From positions 9,841,879 to 9,905,878 of the forward strand of contig AP025071.1 of NCBI GenBank assembly GCA_036186865.1: DNA of 64,000 nt, given 5' to 3'. The notes below the pieces were generated by a model, which did not search any database, had not been told where the DNA came from, and saw nothing but the letters and a program-made list of their open reading frames with translations. This stretch comes from Eustoma russellianum. Lineage: Eukaryota; Streptophyta; Magnoliopsida; Gentianales; Gentianaceae. Both the position numbers and the translations under genes were made by a program. Shown here in pieces: positions 36,051 to 44,190 of the stretch; position 1 is the first letter of the stretch, and each line of letters opens with the position of its first letter.

Positions 36051-37439
36051 AGAAAACTCCGTACTTCTGTAACATTGGTCGGTGTTGGCCACTCTGTGAT
36101 TGCCTCGATTTTCCTGGGATCTACGGATATACCATCTTCAGATATCACGTGTCCCAGAAATGCTACACTGCGCAGCCAAAATTCGCATTTACTAAATTTG
36201 GCATACAGTTGTTTTCTCCGTAAGATGTCAAGGACGATTCTTAAATGGACCGCATGGGACTCTTCATCCGGTGAGTATATCAAGATATCATCGATAAAAA
36301 CCACAACAAATTTGTCCAGTTGTTCTTGAAATACTCGATTCATCAGATCCATAAATGCCGCGGGGGTGTTGGTCAGTCCGAATGGCATTACAAGAAACTC
36401 GTAATGTCCATAACGTGTTCTGAATGCAGTTTTCGGGACATCCTCAGCTTTGATCTTCAATTGGAAGTATCCCGAGCGAAGATCAATCTTGCTGAAAATC
36501 CGTGCCCCCTGCATCACGATATTTTTAGGTAGTGTTCATAATAGGCTTATTATTGAAATAAAGACTTTGAATCGCTTACCCGAAGCTGATCGAATAGGTC
36601 GTCAATCCTAGGCAATGGGTATTTGTTCTTTATGGTGATCTTGTTGATTTCTCTGTAGTCAATGCATAAACGCATACTCCTATCCTTTTTCTTTATAAAT
36701 AGTACAGGGGCACCCCAAGACAAAACACTTGGGCGAATGAGTTTCTTCTCTAACAATTCACGTAACTGTTCCTTCAACTCTTTTAATTCTGCAGGTGTCA
36801 TTCGATAGGGAGCCTTCGATATTGGCTCAGCTCCCGGAATTAGATTAATTTCAAAGGATATTTCTCGATCCGGAGGAAGACCTGGTAATTCCTCTGGAAA
36901 AACATCTGGATATTCTCGGACCACCGAGACTTGAGAAAGGTCGGAGGGTGCCTGATCGACATTTATTGCATAAACGAGAAACCCTTCATGTCCTTTCTTT
37001 AACGCCTTTCTAGCGCGGATCGCATTTACATAAACATTCTTGGGACACTTCCTTAATTTTGACCCTCCCTGAAAATTTACTTCCTTACGTGTAGGGTCCT
37101 TAATAGTAACCTGCTTTTCACTGCAATCGATGTGAGCGAAATTCTTGGAGAGCCAATCCATCCCAAGTATCACATCAAAATCCGTCATGGGTATGGGAAT
37201 TAAGTCAGCGTCAAACCAGTAATCATCGAACTCAAGTTTGCAATTTTTGAAAATGTGATGAGACACAAGCACCTGATCCCCAGCTGCTTGAACTCTATAG
37301 GGCGTATCACTATGGGTTGGGGTGCGATCAATATTCTTTGCGAATTTCTTTGAGATAAATGAGTGGCTAGTGCCACTATCAAATAGTACATTGGCAGGCA
37401 CTGAGCATACTAAAATAGCTCCTGGATACGCGAGATTTA
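36051..37439 (-). pseudogene. gypsy-2 protease and reverse transcriptase, truncated
   Basis: Protease: VLFDSGTSHSFISKKFAKN (about 37395-37340) and VILGMDWLSKNFAHIDC. A linker with EYPDVFPEELPGLPPDREI leads to RT. RT: LIRPSVLSWGAPVLFIKKKD, LCIDYREINKITIKNKYPLP, then an intron-like 71 bp, then IFSKIDLRSGYFQLKIKAED, MPFGLTNTPAAFMDLMNR and the catalytic box FIDDILIYS (near 36300). It ends at TEVRSFL where the deletion joins LTR sequence. Apart from the intron-like segment the frame is open for about 450 codons, which is unusual for a deleted element and points to a recent loss. Confidence 0.9.
36509..36579 (-). other. Intron-like 71-bp segment inside gypsy-2 RT
   Basis: The reverse strand reads CTTCGG|GTAAGCGATTC at the donor and ATCGTGATGCAG|GGGGCACGG at the acceptor. 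It is AU-rich with in-frame stops. Removing it restores the frame and joins DQLR to GARIFSKIDL, a continuous RT sequence. No second copy in the window covers this place, so it could be a short insertion rather than an intron. Confidence 0.45.
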
Positions 37440-37503
37440 CTAAGCAACAGAATGACAATAGTATTGGCAAAAATCTAAGTATTGCATAAACTTTAAAATA
37501 TAC
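37440..37503 (-). other. Intron-like segment between gypsy-2 gag and protease
   Basis: 64 bp on the reverse strand, starting GTATATTTTAAAG and ending TTCTGTTGCTTAG. Read through, it adds Gly-Ile-Phe and stops at TAA. Spliced, NDVVA continues in frame as VNLAYPGAILVCSVP into the protease. The 63-bp counterpart in gypsy-1 (463-525) shares the donor, the early stop and the acceptor. Confidence 0.58.
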
Positions 37504-37738
37504 CTGCCACTACATCATTAGCCTCTTCAGCAGCTGCGTCTGTCATAGCATGGACTCTCGCATTTGTACGCTGACGCTGGTTCTTAGGTTATTGCTGCTG
37601 CGGGACCCCTTTCTCCGGGCAATCTTTGACCATGTGTCCTACTTTTCTGCACCCAAAGCATGTGGTTCCCTTATTTGGACAGTCTTTGAGGATGTGGCCC
37701 ACCTTGCCACATCCGAAGCACTTTCCTGCTAGAAGGTA
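37504..37738 (-). pseudogene. gypsy-2 gag, nucleocapsid end
   Basis: Two CCHC knuckles, CFGCGKVGHILKDC and CFGCRKVGHMVKDC, are followed by PEKGVPQQQ and a stop, then a short acidic tail AAAEEANDVVA up to the intron-like segment. The upstream part of gag lies beyond the nested copia-B, at 48643-49430. Confidence 0.87.
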
Positions 37739-39207
37739 ACACTTGTTGAGAAATATGTTTGGATAATTTTCATAATTTTCAAAGTCATGATTTTAAGTGG
37801 TGAATACTTAAAAATGTCACACATGGTGTTATATGTGTAATAGTTGAAAAAGTTGACATCGATCTCTCAGGTTGTTGCACATCGATCGATGTCTAGGGTT
37901 TTTAGAAATAATTTTCTAAAATGTGTTAAAATGATTGTTTTCATTTGTACATGATTTATACGTGTTCATTATGTGATTATTATGTGTTTTTGGTGATTAT
38001 TTTTGTCTTGTGACTAACATGCCTTGGAAGTTTCTACAACTTACCAAAAAGGGCAAAATTGGTATTTTGAATTTTGTAGGAACATGATATGATGAAAATA
38101 TTTTAAGGATGTATTCTTATCCTATTTATCATGACAAAGGTGATATCATGAGTATTTATGACCATCCGGGTCATTTCTGGAGTTTTCTTACACCAGGGGT
38201 ATTTTGGTCATTTTACCCCCAAGGGTATTTTTGGTATTTTCACTCAAGGAATCTCTTGAGCATATTATTATCTTCATTCTGGAGCTGTGTTATTATTATT
38301 TTGAAGATAATATGGTGATCTTATATCTTATTCTCTCAACCGATGATATTATTGACTATAGCTGGATATGTGACGATTTGAGATGTCACATTCTATTTTT
38401 TCTCGAAGACCCTCTTATATATGTTATAAGAGAACATTTATCATCATTATTCAGAGATATTAAAGGTGTAAAGGTGTGGAAATGATCTCAACAGATAAGA
38501 AGAAATATTGGGGAATTTCGGTGTTACACGTTGACATAATCTTGTCAAGTGTTATCTATTTATTTCTTCTTCAAAAATCTGAGTTGCTACACTTATATAT
38601 ATGTGAAAAAACGTGACTAATCAGGTGGACATGATGTGGTATTCATTTTATGAGTTGGAGACAAGTGGACCAACCAAAAAGGAGCTAGTTGGCAAAATTG
38701 CCAACTTGGATTTTTTCTAAATATAGCCAACGGCTATATGGTTTCTTGGAGTATTTTTCAGCAGATTTTTTGAAGTCAAATGGAGATCTCACATGCCCTA
38801 TTATGTTGCTTGGAGTTGAGGATAATTTGGTGGTATTATCCTTTCTTATTTTATTAAAGGAAAATCAAATATATTTGTTGAAAATATTAAAGGTAGCCAA
38901 CGGCTACTTGTTCAAAGTTGGAGCAGATTTTTTATTTTGAAAATGTCAATTCTCTTATGCCTATTATCTTGCCAAAAAGTTGAGAAGATGATGGAGTTGT
39001 TATGGTGATATTATCATCTTATTTTCAAGATAATTCCAAGTCATCTTTTAGTTGGAATTTTCGGCCACATCATTTTGCCAAGGTGGACCAATCATCGTGT
39101 TTTATTTTGCCAAGTGTACAAGGTCAACCAATGATGAGAAGACATTTGGAGTTGATGATGAAGATGATGACACATTGGCATTCTTATCTTCAAGGCTCAA
39201 ATCACAC

Positions 39208-39215
39208 TATAAATA
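39208..39215 (+). promoter_or_regulatory. TATA box in the copia-B 5' LTR
   Basis: TATAAATA in the context CACACTATAAATAGAGGC, the only good TATA box in the distal part of the LTR, and conserved in every B-family LTR here. Transcription of the genomic RNA probably starts some 30 bases downstream, near 39240. Confidence 0.75.
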
Positions 39216-39551
39216 GAGGCAATGGTGAAGAAGATGAAACACACTTGAAGCTCACAAGCATTCTATAGCTTTCATATTCATCTTCTTGTTCTTGTTGTTG
39301 TATTTTGTTGTAGCAAAGTTGTTCTTAATATTTTGGTGAGCTACAAGCCTCTTGAGCTTCATTTGTAAGATTGATTAGCCATCTTTATAAGGCTACATCA
39401 ATAGGTGTTAGAGGAGTTGCAACTAAGTGTTGCTTAGAAGGTGATTATCCAAGTCTTGAATAGGGTTGGTGTATAACCCAAGGATCAAGCTTGGCTCTTG
39501 TTGTAAGGTGTTCATATCATAGTGAAATCCAAGGAAAGGTGTTCCTTGGGA

Positions 39552-39579
39552 CTGGAGTAGGTCACATTGACCGAACCAG
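39552..39579 (+). promoter_or_regulatory. Conserved hairpin in the B LTR
   Basis: Outer helix CTGG/CCAG and inner helix GGTCA/TGACC with loop CAT. It lies about 340 bp after the TATA box, so it would be in the leader RNA. The A family keeps the fold with changed inner base pairs. Confidence 0.55.
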
Positions 39580-40294
39580 GATAAATCCTCGGTGTTCTTC
39601 TCTTGTTTCTTTATTTCTGTTTTCTGCCCGTTTTTGACTGCAGTTTTCACTCAACTTCACACAATTTGAAAAAATAGCTAAACATTTTCAAAATTCGTGA
39701 TTTTTGGTGGAGTTATACTTCAGACTGTTAGCTTTCATTTGCAACAAGAATCACTTGATTTGAGCAAGTAAAAGTTAGTCTTTCAGTCTTTGCAAGATAA
39801 CTGCTCCAATCTGTCTGCAATCTGACCAGTTTTGAGAAAAGTTAAATTCTGTATTTTTCAAGAATTGTTTGAGGTCAGGGCCTTTTGGAAACTTCATCTA
39901 CACATCCTAAGGAGTGTTTTGATATAAAGATCAACCTTTTTGGTTGAGTATTCAAAGAGAAACACTATTTTCAAAATCAGCAACATTCTGTCCAATTCTG
40001 TCCAGATTGACCATCTAAATCTTTTAATTTGTTTGAAGGGTCAAACAATCTTATTTTTGTCTGATTTTTGGACGGAGTCTTGTTAACTCATTGAAGTTTA
40101 ATTCTGGAAAGTTTCATAATTTTTGGAATTGTGTACAATTATTTGTGAATTTTTGAAAAACGGGTTCTGAATCTGAGTTGGTCTCAGATTCTGTTTTCAA
40201 GGGGATTTTAACAAAGGGTTGTAGTGTAATTTCCGCTAACCACTATTCACCCCCCCCTCTAGTGGTGTTCATTGCAGGTGCACGGTCCAACATT

Positions 40295-40306
40295 TGGTAT
40301 CAGAGC
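40295..40306 (+). other. Primer binding site of copia-B (initiator Met tRNA)
   Basis: TGGTATCAGAGC, two bases after the LTR end, identical to the gypsy-1 primer site. Confidence 0.95.
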
Positions 40307-40415
40307 CAGACCAACACCACTCAAAAGAAGCAAGATTCAACACCGTACAAACAATACAAGGCCAAGAAACAACAATTCATAATATACTGCTTGTCTCAAA
40401 TCAAAGGTACATACT

Positions 40416-42578
40416 ATGGCTATTGTTTCTCACAAAGGTGAGTTGGAAGGTATGTCCACACAACGCCCTCCTCTTTTTGATGGCAATAATTTTGTTCATT
40501 GGAAACTAAGAATGAGGCTATTCTTAATGACTATAGACATCGATTTATGGTCTATAGTTGAAGATGGGCCGTACATTCCAATGAAAGTTGTACAAGTTAG
40601 TGGAGTAACTCAAGAGGTTGAAAAATACAAAAGTGAATGGTCATCAGATGATAAAAAGAAAATGTCCATGAATGCTAAAGCTATGCAATTACTTTTGAAT
40701 GGACTTACAACTTCTGAAGCAGGATATGTGTCAAATTGCACAAGTGCACACGACATGTGGAAATCACTTGTATTAAAGCATGAAGGTACTAGTGGTGTTA
40801 AAGAGTCAAAAATAAACATGCTTATGACTGAATTAGAGACTTTCAAAATGTTGCCAAACGAATCCATAACATCTATGGATTTGAGGATTACTAATATTTT
40901 CAATGCCCTTGAAGCTTTAGGGAAGTCATTTTCGAACAATGAAAAGGTTCAAAAGGTGCTACGAAGTCTCCCTGCTGAATGGGATCCAAAGGTGACTGCA
41001 ATCGAGGAGACAAAGTCAATCACCAAGATGGATGAATTGATCGGGTCTCTTAAAGTCTATGAGGTAAAACTGAACCAACGAAAGTCTGAATCGTCTAAGT
41101 CATCCAGTAAGTCAATAGCCTTCAAAACAACTGAAACACATGCTAATAACGATGATAGTAATAGTGATACTGAATTAGACGATGACTTGATATTGATTGC
41201 TAGAAAACTTAGAAAGTTTTTCAAACGCCCAAATAGGAATAGACAACATAATTCTTCTTCTTCTTCTTCTTTTTCTCAATCTAAGAAAAATAACACAAAC
41301 AAATGGTATAATAAAGAATTAAAGTGTTATGAATGCGGTCAAAAAGGACATATTTCATACGATTGTCCAACAAAGAAAAATAATAATAAAAACAACAATA
41401 ATAAACAAGCCAAGGACAAGGAAGCTCAAACGTCAAAGACAAAGGAGTCTAAGGCAAGAAAAGGGAAACGAGCAATGAAGGTGAGCACATGGAGCGACTC
41501 ATCCGACTCAGAATCCGAAACTGAGGAAGCTCAAGTGTGCTTCGTATCCAACGAGGTATGTTCTTCTTCTGATAGTGATTCTGATAGTGACATGACATTT
41601 GATGAAATGTATGAAGAATTCCTACGAATGCATGCTCACTGTAAGAGGCTCTCTAAAGAAAAGAAGAAACTAGTTGAAGAAAATGACAAGTTGAAGACGT
41701 CCAACTTGGAATTTTCCGATCAACTAGAATCTCTTAAACAAGAGTCTACTAATACTCTTGATTCTTTAGAGAACAAAATTGAATCATATAGGAAAGATGA
41801 ACAAAAGTTACAAATGGAAAATAAAATGTTGAAATCCAAGTTAGAAAATTGTGAAAATGAAATAGTGCAACTTAAGTTTTCTAAATTTACCTTAGAAAAA
41901 ATGATAGAACAATTTAAATCGGGTGCAAATATGTTAGATACACTTATCTCATCACAAAAGTATGGCAATGATAAAACCGGCCTAGGCTATAAAGAAGAAA
42001 ACGAAAAAGTAAATGAAAAGACTAAGTTTGTTTCATCTAGTACAAAGTTGCCATATAATACAAAATCAACTTTGCCTGCTACATCTTCTTCTACACCTTC
42101 TTCTACTCATATCAAGGCAAAAATACAACACAAACCCACCAATATGCACACGCATAAACATACATCTAGGCCAAATTTTGCATCTAGACAACCTAGAAAT
42201 CATGCCTACATGTATACAAATGCAACTAGACCAAATAAAATGCATCCAACTTTTTATGAACCTAAGCATAAGCAACTCTCATACAAGTCTTATAGAAATA
42301 CACATGAATATACATATAGAGCACCATATAAGAAACAAAATCGCATGCCTTATACACATTATAAGATTCGGTCATCCTATAATGATTATCAACCATGGCG
42401 CAACATGTATAACAATGCATCCTCACTTATGTGGAATAATCATCTATATGCTTATCCTTCTTACTTTAACCATGCTAAAAATGTGCCTAGAAAGTATATT
42501 CAAGTTTGGATACCTAAGGGTTATCTAAACAAGAATAATGCCCCTAACATTCAAGGACCCAAAATAAAGGGTACCTAA
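40416..42578 (+). CDS. gag: Copia-B Gag, full-length unspliced form (720 aa)
   Basis: Gag forms the virus-like particle and packages element RNA. The start at 40416 is the first ATG that opens the conserved N-terminus MAIVSHKGELEGMS, 110 bases after the primer site. Residues about 20-220 form the copia Gag domain (DUF4219/UBN2: WKLRMRLFLMTIDIDLW, KVLRSLPAEWDP). A CCHC knuckle has C304, C307, H312 and C317. An acidic/Ser stretch surrounds residue 370-395, a heptad-rich coiled coil about 398-510, and a His/Tyr/Arg-rich basic tail ends in IQVWIPKGY. Codons 381-720 lie within the proposed exitron (41556-42597), so only unspliced RNA would give this form. The ORF is fully open, unlike the other copies. 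Confidence 0.93.
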   Translation: MAIVSHKGELEGMSTQRPPLFDGNNFVHWKLRMRLFLMTIDIDLWSIVEDGPYIPMKVVQVSGVTQEVEKYKSEWSSDDKKKMSMNAKAMQLLLNGLTTSEAGYVSNCTSAHDMWKSLVLKHEGTSGVKESKINMLMTELETFKMLPNESITSMDLRITNIFNALEALGKSFSNNEKVQKVLRSLPAEWDPKVTAIEETKSITKMDELIGSLKVYEVKLNQRKSESSKSSSKSIAFKTTETHANNDDSNSDTELDDDLILIARKLRKFFKRPNRNRQHNSSSSSSFSQSKKNNTNKWYNKELKCYECGQKGHISYDCPTKKNNNKNNNNKQAKDKEAQTSKTKESKARKGKRAMKVSTWSDSSDSESETEEAQVCFVSNEVCSSSDSDSDSDMTFDEMYEEFLRMHAHCKRLSKEKKKLVEENDKLKTSNLEFSDQLESLKQESTNTLDSLENKIESYRKDEQKLQMENKMLKSKLENCENEIVQLKFSKFTLEKMIEQFKSGANMLDTLISSQKYGNDKTGLGYKEENEKVNEKTKFVSSSTKLPYNTKSTLPATSSSTPSSTHIKAKIQHKPTNMHTHKHTSRPNFASRQPRNHAYMYTNATRPNKMHPTFYEPKHKQLSYKSYRNTHEYTYRAPYKKQNRMPYTHYKIRSSYNDYQPWRNMYNNASSLMWNNHLYAYPSYFNHAKNVPRKYIQVWIPKGYLNKNNAPNIQGPKIKGT

Positions 42579-42597
42579 AACTTTGTCTCCATTGTAG
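41556..42597 (+). other. Proposed exitron: 1,042-bp coding intron at the gag-pol junction
   Basis: Donor CAACGAG|GTATGTTC and acceptor CTCCATTGTAG|GAAAAA with a pyrimidine-rich tract. Length is 1 mod 3, matching the one-base frame offset between gag and pol. Splicing gives ...CFVSNE|EKYKKCKKEAKSK..., in frame with the protease. The - strand copy has precisely this junction (CFVSNE|EKRNECKKEAKSK), and the old A copy keeps both sites. Retained, it encodes the Gag coiled coil and tail; removed, it makes Gag(1-380)-Pol. Confidence 0.75.
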
Positions 42598-44190
42598 GAA
42601 AAATACAAGAAATGCAAGAAAGAGGCAAAGTCAAAGAATCTAAAAACCAAATGGTTTTTAGATAGTGGATGTTCGAGGCATATGACGGGCAACCCCAATC
42701 TATTCACCGAACTTGAACATATTGATGGTGGAAAGGTAACATTCGGTGACAACAACAAAGGAAAAGTTGTTGGAAAAGGAACAATCGGGGACCCAAACAC
42801 ATTTCAAATACGAAATGTGTTGCTAGTAAGCAATCTCTCTTATAATTTACTTAGTATTTCTCAACTTATAGATTGTGGTTATAATGTCTCCTTTCTTCCC
42901 AATTCTTGTGATATAATAAATGAAAAAGGAGAAACGGTTTTAAAAGGAAATAGAGATGGAAATATTTATACCCTTACCTTATATAACATGTTAAATGCTA
43001 AGGTTAAGTGTCTAATATCACATGACTTAGATGTGAATTTATGGCATAGAAGATTAGGCCATATAGGAATTTCAACCATTAGGAAATTATCTAAAAAGAA
43101 TTTAATTAGAGGTATGCCTAAGTTAGACTTAGATAATTTTCAAATGTGTGAAACATGTATTAAGGGAAAACACATTAAAGAAACCTTAAAACCGAAACAT
43201 GAAGTGAGTACTAGTCATGTACTAGAATTGCTTCACTTAGACTTATTTGGTCCAAGTAGGACAAGAAGTCTAGGTGGACACTACTATGTGTGTGTCATAG
43301 TAGACGATTACTCACGCTACACATGGACATTGTTCTTAACACACAAAGACGATGCTCCATTAGCAATCGAAACCCTTATCAAGCAACTTGAAAACATTTA
43401 CGAAGAAAATGTCAAAAGAATTAGAAGTGATAGAGGTGGAGAATTTAAAAATAAAGACGTAATCAAATTTTGTGAACTTTATGGAATAAAACATGAATTC
43501 TCACCACCTAGAACACCACAACTCAATGGAGTTGTTGAACGTAAAAATAGAACGATTCAAGAAGTTGCAAGGACAATGCTGTGTGAAAATAAATTACCTA
43601 AGTATTTATGGGCTGAAGCTGTTAACTGTGCATGTTATATTATAAATAGGCTCACTATTAGAAAGAAATTAAATAAAACGCCTTATGAATTGCTAAACAA
43701 TAGACAACCTAAAATAGATTATCTTAAAGTATTTGGATGTAAATGTTTTGTGCTAAACACTAAGGATAATCTAGATAAATTTGAACAAAAGTCTATTGAA
43801 TGTATATTTGTTGGATATTCAACTAACTCAAGAGCATATAGGTGTTATAATCCTGCATCTAGAAAAATAATTGAATCCATACATGTGAAATTCAATGAAA
43901 ATGCATGCTTTGAAGTTAGTGATAAACATCAACATAAACAAGAAACAAATGTTGAAAATATGTTTGATGATGAAGTATTACTTGAGCCTGTACTTGATCA
44001 TCTAGAACCAACTCCCCCTGAACAAGACATGCATGAACCCTTAGATGAAATGAATCAAGAAAATTTGCAATTGGAAGATAATACAACTAATGATCCAATT
44101 ACATATGATAACATTCACACTAATGAAACTTTTGAACAAGATGAGGGTGAACCTAGTCAATTAAGAATTGGTGGCACCCTAGAGAATTAA
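42598..44190 (+). CDS. pol: Copia-B protease and integrase (pol, first part)
   Basis: The frame opens after TAG at 42595-42597, which would be removed by splicing, and has no initiator of its own before DSG. Protease active site WFLDSGCSRHMTG at about 42652-42690. Pre-integrase zinc motif LWHRRLGHIG...CETCIKGK (43038-43170). Integrase core with catalytic residues in HLDLFGP, IRSDRGGEF and NGVVERKNR (about 43233-43551). C-terminal region VGYSTNSRAYRCYNP. The polyprotein would be cut into protease, integrase and RT. The frame is lost at about 44160-44166: one base is missing relative to the - strand copy, giving a premature TAA at 44190. Confidence 0.9.
   Translation, partial: EKYKKCKKEAKSKNLKTKWFLDSGCSRHMTGNPNLFTELEHIDGGKVTFGDNNKGKVVGKGTIGDPNTFQIRNVLLVSNLSYNLLSISQLIDCGYNVSFLPNSCDIINEKGETVLKGNRDGNIYTLTLYNMLNAKVKCLISHDLDVNLWHRRLGHIGISTIRKLSKKNLIRGMPKLDLDNFQMCETCIKGKHIKETLKPKHEVSTSHVLELLHLDLFGPSRTRSLGGHYYVCVIVDDYSRYTWTLFLTHKDDAPLAIETLIKQLENIYEENVKRIRSDRGGEFKNKDVIKFCELYGIKHEFSPPRTPQLNGVVERKNRTIQEVARTMLCENKLPKYLWAEAVNCACYIINRLTIRKKLNKTPYELLNNRQPKIDYLKVFGCKCFVLNTKDNLDKFEQKSIECIFVGYSTNSRAYRCYNPASRKIIESIHVKFNENACFEVSDKHQHKQETNVENMFDDEVLLEPVLDHLEPTPPEQDMHEPLDEMNQENLQLEDNTTNDPITYDNIHTNETFEQDEGEPSQLRIGGTLEN

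Larger units (their letters stand above)
37744..40292 (+). repeat. 5' LTR of copia-B (2,549 bp)
   Basis: Begins TGTTGAGAAATATG and ends CACGGTCCAACA. Contains one GATCGATC palindrome (37880-37894), two short inverted repeats TAGCC-AAC-GGCTA (near 38729 and 38897), a TATA box at 39208 and the conserved hairpin at 39552. No coding sequence; the short ORFs recur only because both LTRs are identical there. Confidence 0.96.

Noticed and set aside
38204..38485. ORFs of 60-95 codons repeated identically at 46548, 38689/47033 and 39002/47346.
   Set aside because: They are duplicated only because both LTRs are nearly identical, and are not open in the older B LTRs.
42571..42597. A 27-base GT-AG stretch (GTACCTAA...TTGTAG) right at the gag stop, shared in form by copia A.
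   Set aside because: Too short for plant splicing, and 27 bases would not correct the one-base frame offset. The larger segment from 41556 explains the frame and the spliced copy.
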